Shown here: positions 1 to 12,359 of the stretch, one piece after another
Position numbering within the stretch: the stretch's first letter is position 1
How the letters are laid out: every line of letters starts with the position of its first letter
Source: Comamonadaceae bacterium
Lineage (GTDB): Bacteria; Pseudomonadota; Gammaproteobacteria; Burkholderiales; Burkholderiaceae_C
Direction of reading: 5' to 3'
NCBI GenBank assembly: GCA_947373105.1
Contig: CANBWK010000001.1
Span: 1-64,000, forward strand
DNA: 64,000 nucleotides
Notes under the pieces: generated by a model
Databases searched by the model: none
What the model saw: only the letters and a program-made list of their open reading frames with translations
What the model was told of the DNA's origin: nothing
Position numbers and translations under genes: made by a program

Positions 1-144
1 TGTTCTTAAAAGATCGCCCTGCGATTTACCTGACCTCTGGTTGGCATCCACTGTCCTCAAATGGTTACAAAGAATGCCAGTTAAAGTCACCGATGACGTC
101 AGCCGGTGCTAGGATGAAGTTCATTCAGACACTCGAACATTGCT

Positions 145-618
145 ATGTATCTATTCAATGCAGCCTCAAGCTCTCTAAATTTCAAACTTTGCAGCACGTT
201 CACTCTTGTGTCCGCGCTGGCAGGTTGCGCAGGGATGGCAACAAACCCTGGTCTGCCCGTTCTCTACCCTAATGCCGCCTTCAAATCAATGGGTGAGTCG
301 GTTGCAAAACAGCACTTGGATCAATGCATCGCAACTGCACAGTCAAGCGGCCTAAGCCCCTTAGAAGATCGCAATGGCGTCGCTTCTGGAGCCGCAATGG
401 GCGCCACCGTGGCAGGAGTGACTGGCGCAGTGACTGGGTTGGTTTTCGGTCATGGCAATTTAAATGATGCCTTAAAATATGGCGCCCAAAGCGCCGTGAT
501 TGGCGCTGCAGCTGGTGGCACTCGAGGTGCAATGAGTCAGCGCCCGAGCAGTACTTACCGTCAGTTTGTGCAGCGGTGCGCCAGCGAACGTGGCTTGGAC
601 ATCATTGGCTGGCAATAA
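145..618 (+). CDS. Glycine-zipper-containing putative lipoprotein
   Basis: 157-aa ORF; N-terminal hydrophobic segment ending in a lipobox-like LAGC; Gly/Ala-rich zipper (GAAMGATVAGVTGAVTGLVFG...GAAAGGTRGA). Confidence 0.7.
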   Translation: MYLFNAASSSLNFKLCSTFTLVSALAGCAGMATNPGLPVLYPNAAFKSMGESVAKQHLDQCIATAQSSGLSPLEDRNGVASGAAMGATVAGVTGAVTGLVFGHGNLNDALKYGAQSAVIGAAAGGTRGAMSQRPSSTYRQFVQRCASERGLDIIGWQ

Positions 619-632
619 CTGCCATTGGCTCC

Positions 633-1007
633 TCAGTCATTCGTCCAATTCCATTGGGTTAACGTGTATTGGTTCTGTAGATTTCGCCATACAACGACCA
701 TGGCGTATCTTGATAAGTCCCGCTCTATCACCCACACTTTCATCTGAAAATTCTGCCCCGCTACGATTTGTGTTTGGGCTGACAGAACATCTTTGTAAAT
801 CAGTCGGGACTGTGTGGATACGGCATGTTTTTGCACAGCAAAACGCGCAGCCTCCTGGACATCTTCGTTAAAAGTATCTGCTTGAGTCCATCCACCCGCG
901 TGGTTCTTTAACCTGTCGTTTATTTGAATTGAGGATGGTGCTGGGGGTGAGCAGGCCGCCAGCAACTGCAGGGTAAAGCCGACCCAGAAAGCTCGGCGCA
1001 AAACCAT
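633..1007 (-). CDS. Cystatin-like lipoprotein
   Basis: Start set at [19 protein letters not shown] (lipobox LAAC) inside the longer 633..1082 ORF. Mature part has an N-terminal GG, VQEAARFAV and QIVAGQNF (cystatin QxVxG) in the canonical order, with a Trp near the C-terminus. Confidence 0.7.
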   Translation of the reverse strand: MVLRRAFWVGFTLQLLAACSPPAPSSIQINDRLKNHAGGWTQADTFNEDVQEAARFAVQKHAVSTQSRLIYKDVLSAQTQIVAGQNFQMKVWVIERDLSRYAMVVVWRNLQNQYTLTQWNWTND

Positions 1008-4000
1008 CAACCCACCCACTTGCGAGCGTTTTGCCAGATGCGCAGCCATGGACTGTTGGTATTTAAGTCCCCACTTGTCCAACTCATCTGAATGTTGCGA
1101 AAGACGCGTTCAGGGTGCGGCATCATTGCCGTGAAACGACCGTCCGCGGTTGTGACGGCCGTGAGTCCCCCTTTGCTGCCGTTAGGGTTGAAGGGGTACT
1201 GATCAGATGCCTGGCCATGGTTGTCTACGAAACGCATAGCACCAATGACATTCGCTGAATTGCCACGGTGTTTGAAGTTGGCAAAGCCCTCTCCATGCGC
1301 CACGGCAATAGGCAGACGGCTTCCCGCCATTCCTTGCAGGAAAAGGCTGGGGGATTCAAGGACCTCAACCAAGGACAGGCGGGCTTCAAAGCGCTCACTC
1401 TGATTGGTGGTGAAGCGAGGCCAATCTTGCGCGCCGGGAATGATATCGGCCAATTCAGCAAACATCTGGCAACCATTGCACACACCAAGTCCAAAGGTAT
1501 CTGTTCGGCCAAAGAAACCTTTGAACTGTTCAGCCAGCAAGGGGTTGAACGTGATGCTGCGTGCCCAACCAATGCCCGCACCCAGTGTGTCCCCGTAACT
1601 AAAGCCACCGCAAGCCACTAGTCCTTGGAAGTCTTTCAGTTGAGCACGACCTGATTGCAAATCGGTCATGTGCACGTCGTGCGCTTCAAAACCTGCGGCA
1701 TTAAAGGCATAGGCCATTTCCACATGAGAGTTCACACCCTGTTCACGAAGGATGGCTACTTTGGGATGCGATAAATTGAGAAACGGCGTGGCTACGTTTT
1801 CTGTTGCATCAAATCGCAAGTCCACGTGCATCCCCGGATCGGTCGCCGCACCGGCGGCTGCGTGTTCGGCATCCGCGCAAGCCGGGTTGTCACGTTGTCT
1901 GGCAATTTTCCAACTCACGCTGTCCCACACTTGGTGCAAGTCTTCGAGGGGCGCAGAGAATACCTCCTTGGCATCTCGCCAAACACTCAGAGCGCCCTGC
2001 CCCGCACTCATGCTTGCGTTTCTAGGGCGGGTTTTGCCAATGACATGGCTGTGTTTTGACAAACCGTGCTCGCGCAAAATTTGCATCACGGTGCTGCGGT
2101 CGGCAGTGCGAACTTGCACAACCACCCCCAACTCTTCGTTGAACAGTGCTTTCAGTGTCAACTCTTCTCGTCGACCGCTGACTTGGTTTGCCCAGTTTTT
2201 AGCGTCCCCATGGTCTGCGCGGCTGTCGGTAATGCCATCGCCCTCTGTCATCAACATGTCCACGTTCAGCGCCACACCCACATGACCTGCAAAGGCCATT
2301 TCAGCCACAGCAGCAAATAAACCACCGTCACTGCGGTCATGGAAGGCCAGCAGCAAACCTTGTGAACGCAAAGCATTGATAGCGTTGACTAAATTCACCA
2401 AGTCTTGCGCTGCGTCTAGATCAGGCACACGATCACCAAATTGGCTGATTAACTGCCCCAAAATAGAGCCGCCCATGCGATTTTGTCCGTGACCTAAATC
2501 GATCAACAATAAACTGGTGTCATCGTTGTCGCACAATTGCGGGGTCAGGGTGCCACGCACATCCTTTAGGGTTACGAAGGCGCTGACAATCAAGCTCACT
2601 GGCGAGGTCACTTTGCGCGTCTCGTTGTCTGCCTGCCATTGCGTGCGCATGGACAAGCTGTCTTTGCCAACCGGTATGGACACGCCCAAAGCGGGGCAAA
2701 GTTCCATGCCAATGGCTTTGACCGTTTCATACAGTGCGGCATCTTCACCTGGCTCACCACAGGCAGCCATCCAGTTGGCGCTGAGCTTGACTCGCGTCAA
2801 CTCCATGGGCGCCGCCAACAAGTTGGTAATGGCTTCGGCGACGGCCATGCGACCGGAGGCCGGCGCATCCAACGAGGCCAACGGCGTTCTTTCCCCCATG
2901 CTCATGGCTTCCCCGGCAAAGCCTTGGTAGTCTGCCAAAGTCACCGCCACGTCGGCCACCGGCACTTGCCACGGACCGACCATTTGGTCGCGGTGGGTCA
3001 TGCCTCCAACAGTGCGGTCGCCAATGGTGATCAAAAAGCGTTTGGAGGCCACGCTAGGGTGACTCAAAACACCCACCACGGCATCCTGCAAAGTCACACC
3101 CGTCAAATCCATGGGAGGCGACAAGCGGGCTACGGTCGTGACATCGCGGTGCATTTTGGGTGGTTTGCCCAGCAGCACATCCATCGGCATGTCGACGGGT
3201 CTATTGTCTGGGGCTTGCAAATCATCCAACACCAATTGGCGCTCTTGAGTTGCGACGCCCACCACAGCAAAAGGACAACGCTCGCGTTCACAAAAGGCTT
3301 GGAACTGAGGCAGGGATTCTGGCGCAATGGCCAATACGTAACGCTCTTGGCTTTCGTTGGACCAAATCTCTTTAGGAGCTAAGCCGGACTCTTCTAAGGG
3401 CACTGCGCGAAGCTCGAAACGAGCACCACGACCGGCATCGTTGGTCAGCTCGGGAAACGCATTGGACAAGCCACCTGCCCCCACGTCATGAATGGCCAGA
3501 ATGGGGTTGGCCTTGCCTTGCGCACAGCAATGGTTGATGACCTCTTGCGCACGGCGCTCGATCTCGGGGTTGCCCCGTTGGACAGAATCAAAGTCCAGGT
3601 TGGCCGCGTTCGTGCCTGTAGCCATTGAACTTGCAGCACTGCCGCCCATGCCAATGCGCATCCCTGGCCCCCCAAGTTGGATCAGCAAACTGCCTGCAGG
3701 AAACTCAATCTTGTGCGTCAAGCCCGCGTCGATCACGCCCAAACCGCCAGCAATCATGATCGGCTTGTGGTAGCCACGCACCACGCCATCGACTGTTTGC
3801 TCGTATTCGCGGAAATAGCCCAACAAGTTGGGCCGGCCAAACTCGTTGTTGAAGGCCGCCCCACCCAAGGGTCCTTCGGTCATGATCTGCAAAGGGCTGG
3901 CAATGTGCTCGGGCTTGCCACCTGCCACTTCAGACATCCCGCCCCAGAGTTTGGAAACCGTGAAGCCAGTCATACCTGCTTTGGGTTTGGAGCCACGTCC

Positions 4001-5008
4001 GGTGGCGCCTTCGTCGCGAATTTCTCCACCAGCGCCAGTTGACGCACCAGGAAAAGGTGAAATGGCGGTGGGGTGATTATGGGTTTCCACCTTCATCAGG
4101 ACATGGTGCAAGGCGTTTTCTGCTTCATAGGCGGCGCCTGATGCACTGCTTCGAGCAACAAAGCGCTGCACTGTATGGCCTTCCATTACGGACGCATTGT
4201 CTGAATAGGCCACCACCGTATGCTGAGGATTGACCTGGTGCGTATTCCGAATCATGCCGAACAGGCTCATGTCCTGCTGAACACCATCAATGGTGAACTG
4301 CGCGTTGAAAATTTTGTGTCTGCAATGCTCGCTGTTGGCTTGAGCAAACATCATCAACTCCACATCAGTAGGGTTGCGTTTGAGGCCTTGAAAGGCGTTG
4401 ACCAGGTACTCAATCTCATCCTCCGCCAGGGCCAGACCGAACTGAAGGTTGGCGGACTCCAAAGCTTTTTTGCCCATTTCAGGGCCACCTGCCAGCACAT
4501 CCACATGCACCATGGGTGCAGGGTTGAGTACCGTAAATAAAGCTGCCGCCTCGTTTCGGCTGGCCATAGCGGACTCGGTCATCCGATCGTGTAATGCCGC
4601 AGAGGCAAGTCTCAATTGCTCGGCACTCAGTTTGGCCGTTCCCAGCAAACCCGACTTAAGAATCAAACGGTATTCCGTCAGACGTTCCACGCGGCGAACG
4701 TCAAAACCGCAGTTGTGGGCGATGTCGGTGGCTTTGGATGCCCAAGGCGAGACGGTGCCTATGCGTGGGCTGACCACAATCACTGGCCCCTCATGGGGGC
4801 CAACATAAGGTTCACCATAAGTCAAAAGGGCTGAAAGGGTTTGCCTTTGATCCTCGGCCAAAGCCTCTGTGGTGGCGACCAAATGCACAAATCGGGCTGA
4901 AATCCCCTGAATGTGAGGCGAAATCTGGACTAGTCGAGGTAAAAGTTGAGCAATGCGAAAGTCGCTGAGGGCGCTAGCGCCTTCGAAAGTCGTAATGTGA
5001 AGGGACAC
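1007..5008 (-). CDS. purL: Phosphoribosylformylglycinamidine synthase (large, PurL/PurM/GATase fused form)
   Basis: ~1330 aa; FGAMS motifs ([44 protein letters not shown]) and C-terminal glutamine amidotransferase ([17 protein letters not shown]). GTG start ([18 protein letters not shown]) judged more likely than the ORF-track start. Confidence 0.97.
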   Translation of the reverse strand: MSLHITTFEGASALSDFRIAQLLPRLVQISPHIQGISARFVHLVATTEALAEDQRQTLSALLTYGEPYVGPHEGPVIVVSPRIGTVSPWASKATDIAHNCGFDVRRVERLTEYRLILKSGLLGTAKLSAEQLRLASAALHDRMTESAMASRNEAAALFTVLNPAPMVHVDVLAGGPEMGKKALESANLQFGLALAEDEIEYLVNAFQGLKRNPTDVELMMFAQANSEHCRHKIFNAQFTIDGVQQDMSLFGMIRNTHQVNPQHTVVAYSDNASVMEGHTVQRFVARSSASGAAYEAENALHHVLMKVETHNHPTAISPFPGASTGAGGEIRDEGATGRGSKPKAGMTGFTVSKLWGGMSEVAGGKPEHIASPLQIMTEGPLGGAAFNNEFGRPNLLGYFREYEQTVDGVVRGYHKPIMIAGGLGVIDAGLTHKIEFPAGSLLIQLGGPGMRIGMGGSAASSMATGTNAANLDFDSVQRGNPEIERRAQEVINHCCAQGKANPILAIHDVGAGGLSNAFPELTNDAGRGARFELRAVPLEESGLAPKEIWSNESQERYVLAIAPESLPQFQAFCERERCPFAVVGVATQERQLVLDDLQAPDNRPVDMPMDVLLGKPPKMHRDVTTVARLSPPMDLTGVTLQDAVVGVLSHPSVASKRFLITIGDRTVGGMTHRDQMVGPWQVPVADVAVTLADYQGFAGEAMSMGERTPLASLDAPASGRMAVAEAITNLLAAPMELTRVKLSANWMAACGEPGEDAALYETVKAIGMELCPALGVSIPVGKDSLSMRTQWQADNETRKVTSPVSLIVSAFVTLKDVRGTLTPQLCDNDDTSLLLIDLGHGQNRMGGSILGQLISQFGDRVPDLDAAQDLVNLVNAINALRSQGLLLAFHDRSDGGLFAAVAEMAFAGHVGVALNVDMLMTEGDGITDSRADHGDAKNWANQVSGRREELTLKALFNEELGVVVQVRTADRSTVMQILREHGLSKHSHVIGKTRPRNASMSAGQGALSVWRDAKEVFSAPLEDLHQVWDSVSWKIARQRDNPACADAEHAAAGAATDPGMHVDLRFDATENVATPFLNLSHPKVAILREQGVNSHVEMAYAFNAAGFEAHDVHMTDLQSGRAQLKDFQGLVACGGFSYGDTLGAGIGWARSITFNPLLAEQFKGFFGRTDTFGLGVCNGCQMFAELADIIPGAQDWPRFTTNQSERFEARLSLVEVLESPSLFLQGMAGSRLPIAVAHGEGFANFKHRGNSANVIGAMRFVDNHGQASDQYPFNPNGSKGGLTAVTTADGRFTAMMPHPERVFRNIQMSWTSGDLNTNSPWLRIWQNARKWVG

Positions 5009-5139
5009 GAGGTGGCCTTGTGAAGAGACAAGAAAAACAGATCTGGGGCCGCTGACTGGGGCTGACCGGAAAACTGCTATTTTAACTGGGGAAAACCTGA
5101 CATTTCTCTTGGTAAAAGACCAATGGGATAATCCTACCC

Positions 5140-5952
5140 ATGACAATCACCATCAAAACCGCCGAAGATATTGAGGGCATGCGTGTGGCTTGCCGACTGG
5201 CCGCTGAAGTTCTGGACTTCATCGAACCCTTCATCAAGCCCGGAATCACGACAAACGAAATCGACAAACTTTGCCATGACTACATGGTGGATGTACAAAA
5301 GTGCATCCCTGCTCCGCTGAACTATGCGCCGGGAGGCTACAAGCCTTACCCCAAGTCGATCTGCACCTCGATCAACCACCAGGTCTGTCACGGTATCCCG
5401 AACGACAAGCCGCTCAAAAAAGGCGACTCGCTCAATATCGACATCACCACCATCAAGGAGGGTTGGCATGGTGACACCAGCCGAATGTTCATGGTCGGCG
5501 AGGCATCTATTGCGGCCAAGCGATTGGCCAAGTTGACCTATGAGGCCATGTGGAAAGGGATTGAGCAGGTCAAACCTGGCGCCCACTTGGGTGATATAGG
5601 TCACGCAATCCAGAAGTTTGCCGAAGGTAACGGCTTCTCGGTGGTGCGCGAATTTTGTGGTCACGGCATTGGTCGTGGCTTTCACGAAGAACCCCAAGTT
5701 TTGCACTACGGCAAGCCCGGCACTTTGGTGGAGCTTGTGCCTGGCATGATCTTCACCATTGAGCCGATGATCAACGCTGGCAAACGCGAGATCAAAGAAA
5801 TGGGCGATGGCTGGACCATCGTGACCAAAGACCATTCGTTATCAGCCCAATGGGAGCATACCGTGGTCGTAACCGAGACTGGCTACGAAGTACTGACCCT
5901 TTCTGCTGGAAGCCCGGCCATTCCGGATTTCATGACCCCACAAGCCACCTGA
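5140..5952 (+). CDS. map: Type I methionine aminopeptidase
   Basis: [28 protein letters not shown]...[13 protein letters not shown]...TIEPMIN; classic MetAP-I. Confidence 0.96.
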   Translation: MTITIKTAEDIEGMRVACRLAAEVLDFIEPFIKPGITTNEIDKLCHDYMVDVQKCIPAPLNYAPGGYKPYPKSICTSINHQVCHGIPNDKPLKKGDSLNIDITTIKEGWHGDTSRMFMVGEASIAAKRLAKLTYEAMWKGIEQVKPGAHLGDIGHAIQKFAEGNGFSVVREFCGHGIGRGFHEEPQVLHYGKPGTLVELVPGMIFTIEPMINAGKREIKEMGDGWTIVTKDHSLSAQWEHTVVVTETGYEVLTLSAGSPAIPDFMTPQAT

Positions 5953-5953
5953 T

Positions 5954-8590
5954 ATGACTGCATTGGCCTCGTTGCGCGAAGCGTACAAACGCGACAAAGC
6001 AGTGTTGCTGCAAAATTTAGCTGACTGCAAGGCGAACACGCGCAGTCTGCCATCTACATTGCACAAGTTGGCCTCGCTGGTCGACAAAGTGTTGGTTGAT
6101 CTGTGGCGACAATCAGGCCTTGCTTCAGATGTTTGTTTGGTAGCTGTTGGCGGTTTTGGACGGGGTGAGCTGTTTCCGCATTCCGATGTAGATGTTCTGG
6201 TGCTTCTTCCTGAAGACCAATCGCCAGAGCATTCCCCCGCGTTGCAAGCCCAATTGGAACGCTTTATTGGCAGTTGCTGGGACGTGGGCCTTGAAATTGG
6301 CTCCAGCGTGAGGACTGTGACTGAGTGCCTTGCCGAATCTGTCAAAGACATCACGGTACAAACTTCTCTGCTTGAGGCGCGCAGAATAACGGGTCCTCAA
6401 AATTTGTTCGCTTACTTTGAAAAACAGTACCAAGCAGCCATGGACCCGCAGGCCTTTTATGTGGCCAAAACATTGGAATTGAGTCAGCGGCATACCAAAT
6501 TTGAAGATACACCTTATTCATTGGAGCCCAACTGCAAAGAGTCACCCGGCGGGTTGCGTGATTTGCAAATCATTTTATGGGTGGCCCGCGCAGCGGGCTT
6601 AGGACAAAGCTGGGATGAGTTAGCGCGCAAAGGACTGGCGACTCCCCTGGAAGCCCGGCAAATTAAACGGAATGAATCTCTGCTCGGATTAATTCGGGCA
6701 AGGCTTCATTTGATTTCGAAACGTCGCGAAGACCGCTTGGTATTTGATTTGCAAACGGCGGTAGCCGAATCATTTGGCTTTAGCGCAGAACAAACACCTG
6801 ACGGCCGATTAGCCCAGCGTGCCAGCGAAAAGTTAATGCGCGAATACTATTGGGCGGCCAAAGCGGTCACTCAACTGAACCAAATCTTACTGCTTAACAT
6901 TGAAGATCGTCTTAAATCCGAACTTGGAGATAACGCATCGGATCTGCAACCGTTGAATGATCGGTTTTTTGAAAAATCGGGACTGATTGAAGTTGCCAGC
7001 GACGATTTGTACCAACGACATCCCCACGCGATTCTCGAGACTTTCGAGTTGTACCAAACCACAATAGGTATCAAGGGATTGTCTGCAAGAACACTGCGCG
7101 CACTCTACAACGTGCGCCCGATCATGAATGGTCAATTTCGGAGCGATCCCGTGAATAGGCAAACGTTCTTGCGGATTTTGCAGCAGCCACAAGGTCTCAC
7201 TCACGCCATTCGTCTGATGAACCAGACCTCGGTATTGGGCCGCTATTTGTGGGTTTTTCGCCGCATTGTGGGTCAGATGCAGCATGATTTGTTTCATGCT
7301 TATACGGTCGATCAGCACATCTTGATGGTGTTGCGCAATGCCCGCCGTTTTTTCATGGCAGAGCATGCACATGAATACCCGTTTTGCTCGCAACTGGCCG
7401 CAGGCTGGGACAAGCCGTGGATTTTGTACATTGCTGCACTGTTTCACGACATTGCCAAAGGCCGTGGGGGGGACCACTCGAAACTGGGCATTACTGAAGC
7501 ACTCACCTTTTGTAAACAACATCAAATTGACAAGCAAGACAGCCAGTTGATCGCATTTTTGGTGGGCGAGCACCTCACCATGAGCCATGTTGCCCAAAAA
7601 GAAGATTTGAGTGATCCCGATGTCATTTATGCCTTTGCCAAACGGGTGGGCACTGAGCGGCAATTGACGGCCCTTTACTTGCTGACCGTGGCCGACATTC
7701 GAGGCACTAGCCCCAAAGTTTGGAACGCATGGAAAGGCAAACTACTCGAAGACTTGTACAAACTGACCTTGCGTGTGCTCGGCGGTCGCGCGCCAGATGC
7801 CAATGCCGAAATCGAATCACGTAAACGTGAAGCCTTGGTTGAGTTGGCCTTGCATGCGGAACCGCACCAGGGACATAGGGCCTTGTGGGATACGCTGGAT
7901 GTCGGCTACTTTATGCGCCACGACGCCAGTGATATTGCTTGGCATGCCCGCCAATTGTCGCGTCATGTGGCTTTGGCCACGGTGACTGGTGAGCTCGAAA
8001 GCCCGCGGAAAACGATTGTGCGTGCGCGTATTTCACCTTTGGGTGAAGGCATGCAGGTGGTGGTCTACACACCTGACCAGCCTGATCTTTTTGCAAGAAT
8101 TTGCGGCTTCTTTGATCAATCCGGTCTGAGTATTTTGGATGCCAAAATCCACACGGCACGCAATGGTTATGCCTTGGACACGTTTCAGGTCATTACGCCT
8201 CTTATGGCGGAACAATACCGTGAATTGATTTCGATGGTGGAGTCAGAATTAGCCAAAACCGTTTCTAACCAAGCCCCCTTACCCACGCCGGTCAAAGGCC
8301 GCGTATCACGACGGGTCAAAAGTTTCCCCATCAAGCCACGTGTCACTTTAGAGCCTGACGATAAAGCACAAAGTTGGTTACTCAGCATTTCCGCAAGCGA
8401 CCGCTTGGGTTTACTTTACAGCGTCGCCAATGTATTGGCACAACACGGCATCAACCTTCAACTGGCCAAAATCAGCACTCTGGGCGAGCGCGTGGAAGAC
8501 ACCTTTTTGATCAGTGGACCCGCATTGCAGCAGAACAAAGCTCAGATCGAGATCGAAACGGAATTGCTACAAGTTTTGCAGTCCAACTGA
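5954..8590 (+). CDS. glnD: [Protein-PII] uridylyltransferase / UMP-removing enzyme
   Basis: 878 aa; [19 protein letters not shown] nucleotidyltransferase motif, HD motif [14 protein letters not shown], two C-terminal ACT domains; immediately follows map. Confidence 0.96.
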   Translation: MTALASLREAYKRDKAVLLQNLADCKANTRSLPSTLHKLASLVDKVLVDLWRQSGLASDVCLVAVGGFGRGELFPHSDVDVLVLLPEDQSPEHSPALQAQLERFIGSCWDVGLEIGSSVRTVTECLAESVKDITVQTSLLEARRITGPQNLFAYFEKQYQAAMDPQAFYVAKTLELSQRHTKFEDTPYSLEPNCKESPGGLRDLQIILWVARAAGLGQSWDELARKGLATPLEARQIKRNESLLGLIRARLHLISKRREDRLVFDLQTAVAESFGFSAEQTPDGRLAQRASEKLMREYYWAAKAVTQLNQILLLNIEDRLKSELGDNASDLQPLNDRFFEKSGLIEVASDDLYQRHPHAILETFELYQTTIGIKGLSARTLRALYNVRPIMNGQFRSDPVNRQTFLRILQQPQGLTHAIRLMNQTSVLGRYLWVFRRIVGQMQHDLFHAYTVDQHILMVLRNARRFFMAEHAHEYPFCSQLAAGWDKPWILYIAALFHDIAKGRGGDHSKLGITEALTFCKQHQIDKQDSQLIAFLVGEHLTMSHVAQKEDLSDPDVIYAFAKRVGTERQLTALYLLTVADIRGTSPKVWNAWKGKLLEDLYKLTLRVLGGRAPDANAEIESRKREALVELALHAEPHQGHRALWDTLDVGYFMRHDASDIAWHARQLSRHVALATVTGELESPRKTIVRARISPLGEGMQVVVYTPDQPDLFARICGFFDQSGLSILDAKIHTARNGYALDTFQVITPLMAEQYRELISMVESELAKTVSNQAPLPTPVKGRVSRRVKSFPIKPRVTLEPDDKAQSWLLSISASDRLGLLYSVANVLAQHGINLQLAKISTLGERVEDTFLISGPALQQNKAQIEIETELLQVLQSN

Positions 8591-8596
8591 AGGGCG

Positions 8597-11011
8597 TCAA
8601 TTTTTAAGCCGTGGCGGCAAGCCGGTATGCTGCGTTAACGTTTGACCTTTGCGCGGTTGCGCTGGTTTGGCGTAAGACGTCGTCTTTGCATTTGCAGGAG
8701 CCAAAGCATTGGGCGTACTGTTCTTGCGACGTGCACTTTGATACCCCCCTTCGGCCAGCGGCTGCCAGCTCGGAATCAAATGGTGCTTGCCATTTCCAAT
8801 CAAGTCCGAGCGGCCCATGCTCTTGAGGGCTTCACGCAATAAGGGCCAATTGTTGGCATCGTGGTAGCGCAAAAACGCCTTGTGCAGGCGGCGGCGTCTC
8901 TCACCCTTGACAACATCCACCTTTTCGCTTTCGCGGGTAATTTTGCGCAAAGGATTGCGGGTGGTGTGGTACATCGCCGTGGCCGTGGCCATGGGGCTGG
9001 GGTAAAAAGTCTGAACTTGGTCAGCCCGAAAACCATTTTTCTTAAGCCACACCGCCAGGTGCATCATGTCTTCATCGCTTGTGCCCGGATGTGCGGCGAT
9101 GAAATAAGGCACCAAGAACTGCTTCTTACCCGCCTCTGCACTGAACTTGTCAAACATGCTTTTGAACCGGTCGTAAGAGCCAATCCCTGGCTTCATCATC
9201 TTGTCCAGAGGACCCGATTCGGTGTGTTCAGGGGCAATCTTCAAGTAGCCCCCCACATGGTGCGTGACCAGCTCTTTCACGTAAGCAGGTGACTGAATCG
9301 CCAGGTCATACCTCAAGCCAGAACCGATCAAGATTTTTTTCACACCCTTCAAAGCCCTTGCTCGTCGGTACATCTTGATGAGCGGGTCATGGTCAGTTGT
9401 CAGGTTCTGGCAAATACCGGGGAACACACAACTCGGTTTACGGCACGCGGCTTCAATGGCCGGTGTCTTACAGCCCAAACGGTACATGTTGGCTGTCGGA
9501 CCGCCCAAGTCAGAGATGACGCCGGTAAAGCCTTTGACCTTGTCGCGGATGTCCTCAATCTCTTTGATGACCGATTCTTCGCTGCGGCTTTGGATGATCC
9601 GGCCTTCGTGTTCGGTGATCGAACAAAACGTGCATCCACCAAAGCAGCCTCTCATGATGTTGACGCTAAAGCGAATCATCTCCCAGGCAGGGATTTTGGT
9701 AGCGTGATCGTGACTGCCATTTTCGTCTGCATAGCGGGGGTGCGGGCTGCGGGCGTAAGGCAGGTCAAAAACGTGGTCCATCTCGGCGGTAGTGAGAGGA
9801 ATGGGCGGCGGCGTGATCCACACGTCGCGGGCGGTGGTGCCTTCGCCATGCGCTTGCACCAGGCAGCGGGCGTTGCCGGGGTTGGTCTCCAGATGCAGCA
9901 CGCGGTTGGCGTGGGCATAAAGCACGGCGTCTTGCTTGACTTGCTCGTAGCTGGGCAGGCGGATGACGCTTTTGTCGCGGGGGGGCACTTTGTGGGTGCC
10001 TTTGCCGCGCAGGAGTGATGCGCCAGAGTTGATCGCCAGCAGGCTGGCTGCTTCATCCGCTGGCTTTTCTGTGGGAACTGGCCTGCCAGCGATGGCAGCC
10101 GTGCTGTTGTTGGCGGCGTTGGGCACAAACTTCAAGGTCTGTACCTTCTGGTTTTCGCCATCCGCCACTTCCTTGGCTTCTTCCTCGCGCGCACAGGTAG
10201 CCCCCTGCTCCCGTGCCTGGTCCGAAATCATCAGATACGGGTTGATGTGCGCTTCCACATGGCCGGGCGAGTCCACGCTGGTGGAGTCGATCTCGAACCA
10301 ACCTTCAGGTGTTTCGCGGCGCACGAAAGCGGTACCGCGCACATCCGTGATTTTCTGAATCGATTCACGTGCAGCCAGGCGGTGGGCGATCTCTACAATC
10401 GCCCGCTCGGCGTTCCCGTACAAGAGCAAGTCACACTTGCTGTCCACCACCACAGAGCGGCGAACCTTGTCTGACCAGTAATCGTAATGGGCAATGCGTC
10501 GCAAAGAGCCTTCAATACCGCCCAGCACAATCGGCACATCCGGGAACGCCTCGCGACAACGCTGGCTATAGACAATGGCGGCACGGTCAGGCCGCTTGCC
10601 CCCCACATCGCCCGGTGTGTAGGCATCATCGGTGCGGATTTTTCGATCGGCCGTATAGCGGTTGATCATCGAATCCATGTTGCCTGCGGTCACACCCCAA
10701 AACAAATTGGGTTTGCCCAGCGCCTTAAAGGGATCGGCACTTTGCCAATCAGGCTGGGCAATAATGCCCACCCGAAAACCTTGACCTTCCAGCATACGGC
10801 CGATCACAGACATGCCGAAACTGGGGTGGTCAACATAGGCGTCCCCGGTCACGATGATGATGTCGCAACTGTCCCAACCGAGTTTGTCCATTTCCGCACG
10901 CGTCATAGGGAAAAACGGTGCCGTACCAAAGCGGGCTGCCCAGTATTGACGGTAACTGGTCAGTGGTTTGGCGTCGCGCGGAAAAAAAGAGACGTCGGTG
11001 AAGGCGTTCAT
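8597..11011 (-). CDS. ygiQ: YgiQ family radical SAM protein
   Basis: 804 aa; [25 protein letters not shown] (CxxxCxxC) and [13 protein letters not shown] typical of YgiQ. Confidence 0.93.
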   Translation of the reverse strand: MNAFTDVSFFPRDAKPLTSYRQYWAARFGTAPFFPMTRAEMDKLGWDSCDIIIVTGDAYVDHPSFGMSVIGRMLEGQGFRVGIIAQPDWQSADPFKALGKPNLFWGVTAGNMDSMINRYTADRKIRTDDAYTPGDVGGKRPDRAAIVYSQRCREAFPDVPIVLGGIEGSLRRIAHYDYWSDKVRRSVVVDSKCDLLLYGNAERAIVEIAHRLAARESIQKITDVRGTAFVRRETPEGWFEIDSTSVDSPGHVEAHINPYLMISDQAREQGATCAREEEAKEVADGENQKVQTLKFVPNAANNSTAAIAGRPVPTEKPADEAASLLAINSGASLLRGKGTHKVPPRDKSVIRLPSYEQVKQDAVLYAHANRVLHLETNPGNARCLVQAHGEGTTARDVWITPPPIPLTTAEMDHVFDLPYARSPHPRYADENGSHDHATKIPAWEMIRFSVNIMRGCFGGCTFCSITEHEGRIIQSRSEESVIKEIEDIRDKVKGFTGVISDLGGPTANMYRLGCKTPAIEAACRKPSCVFPGICQNLTTDHDPLIKMYRRARALKGVKKILIGSGLRYDLAIQSPAYVKELVTHHVGGYLKIAPEHTESGPLDKMMKPGIGSYDRFKSMFDKFSAEAGKKQFLVPYFIAAHPGTSDEDMMHLAVWLKKNGFRADQVQTFYPSPMATATAMYHTTRNPLRKITRESEKVDVVKGERRRRLHKAFLRYHDANNWPLLREALKSMGRSDLIGNGKHHLIPSWQPLAEGGYQSARRKNSTPNALAPANAKTTSYAKPAQPRKGQTLTQHTGLPPRLKN

Positions 11012-11129
11012 GACTTGGGTTTAGGGGATAACCCTCTAGTGTAGGGCGTCAGAGGATGACTTGCACTCAACGAGGGTATTGAGCACTTCAAAATTCAAAA
11101 ACTAGGATCGACTTGGTTATCCTACGCTG

Positions 11130-11732
11130 ATGCCATTTTCTCTTGCATCACCCGCTCAGTTCGAACTGATTGTCAAAAAGAGCCGCTTCATTGCCTGCGT
11201 AGAGCCCATACCTGGTCGAGAACAGGCGCTAGCCCGGATCGCGCAACTCAAGGACGAGCACCCTGATGCAGCCCATGTGTGTTGGGCCTTGCTGGCGGGT
11301 GGGCAATCGGCCGCCAATGACGATGGTGAACCCGGCGGTACGGCGGGTCGGCCCATGTTGGAGGTGTTGCGGCACCAAGATTTGCAAGGGGTTATGGCTT
11401 CAGTTGTCCGTTATTTTGGCGGCATCAAGTTGGGAACCGGTGGACTGGTGCGCGCTTATACCGATGCGGTCGCCCAGGCGCTTCTGAGCGCAGAAAAAAT
11501 TCTCTTGACCAAAAAGATTCAGATGACTTGTAGCGTGCCCTATGCGCTTGAAGGCATGGTGCGCCGTGAATTGGAGTTGGCGCAGGCCGCATTGCTTGTG
11601 GTCAGCCACGGTTCGGTGGTCACGCTGACCCTGGAACTGCCGGAAAACGCAGTCCCCAAGCTAACGAAAAGATTGAACGAGGCGGGCATGGGTCGCTTGG
11701 CCTGGATCAATAGCCACGCCATGGATAATTGA
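11130..11732 (+). CDS. YigZ/IMPACT family protein
   Basis: KKSRFIACVEPIPGREQALARI...NDDGEPGGTAGRPMLEVL...VVRYFGGIKLGTGGLVRAY. Confidence 0.92.
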   Translation: MPFSLASPAQFELIVKKSRFIACVEPIPGREQALARIAQLKDEHPDAAHVCWALLAGGQSAANDDGEPGGTAGRPMLEVLRHQDLQGVMASVVRYFGGIKLGTGGLVRAYTDAVAQALLSAEKILLTKKIQMTCSVPYALEGMVRRELELAQAALLVVSHGSVVTLTLELPENAVPKLTKRLNEAGMGRLAWINSHAMDN

Positions 11733-11735
11733 GAC

Positions 11736-12359
11736 ATGGCAGAAACCCCGAATTCCACAATGGCCGCCCCTGAGTTGGCCAAACCTCATTCCAAGACCGA
11801 GTTATTCACCACATTCTCGCAAATGGCCTTGAAAGGCTTTGGCGGCGTCTTGGCCGTGGTGCAGTCTGACCTTGTAGACCGCAAGCGCTGGATGACGCAG
11901 ACGCAATTCGTTGAAGAATGGTCAGTGGCGCAAATTATGCCGGGCCCCAATGTTGTCAACCTGTGTTTGATGATCGGCGGGCGCTACTTTGGGGTTCAGG
12001 GAGCCATGGCGGCTTTGGCAGGTTTGATTTGTTTTCCGCTGTTGCTGGTACTTGGATTGGCCATATTGTTTGGCGGCGTATCGGACAGCCCCTATGCACA
12101 AGGCGCCTTGCGTGGCATGGGTGCTGTAGCCGCTGGCTTAATCACCGCCACTGGTTTGAAGTTGACCAACGCCTTGCCCCTCAACGCCATGGGTTTAGGC
12201 GCTTGCATTTTGTTTGCCTTAATGACCTTCATTGGTGTCGGCTTGCTGCGTTTGCCGCTGGTGTGGGTACTGCTGGGATTTGGTTTGTTAGCCTGTGGAT
12301 TTGCTTATTACAAACTGAACCAAGTGGCTTTGACCAACACCAAAGGACCGCAGTCATGA
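11736..12359 (+). CDS. Chromate transporter, N-terminal half-type subunit
   Basis: FGGVLAVVQSDLVDRKRWMTQTQFVEEWSVAQIMPGPNVVNLCLMIGGRYFG, CHR family motif (PGPN). Confidence 0.88.
   Translation: MAETPNSTMAAPELAKPHSKTELFTTFSQMALKGFGGVLAVVQSDLVDRKRWMTQTQFVEEWSVAQIMPGPNVVNLCLMIGGRYFGVQGAMAALAGLICFPLLLVLGLAILFGGVSDSPYAQGALRGMGAVAAGLITATGLKLTNALPLNAMGLGACILFALMTFIGVGLLRLPLVWVLLGFGLLACGFAYYKLNQVALTNTKGPQS

Noticed and set aside
633-1082. 149-aa start for the cystatin-like protein
   Set aside because: The extra 25 residues overlap purL and would bury the signal peptide; MVLRRAF... at 1007 gives a clean lipoprotein signal.
2639-3382. 247-aa ORF antisense to purL
   Set aside because: His/Gln/Arg-rich antisense shadow of purL.
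5134-5835. 233-aa ORF antisense to map
   Set aside because: Entirely overlaps the conserved map gene; composition typical of antisense translation.
6887-7663. 258-aa ORF antisense to glnD
   Set aside because: Overlaps certain glnD coding sequence; no motif.
11918-12355. N-terminal part of the 11918..12952 track ORF
   Set aside because: Overlaps the first CHR gene in another frame; the real second CHR gene starts at 12356.
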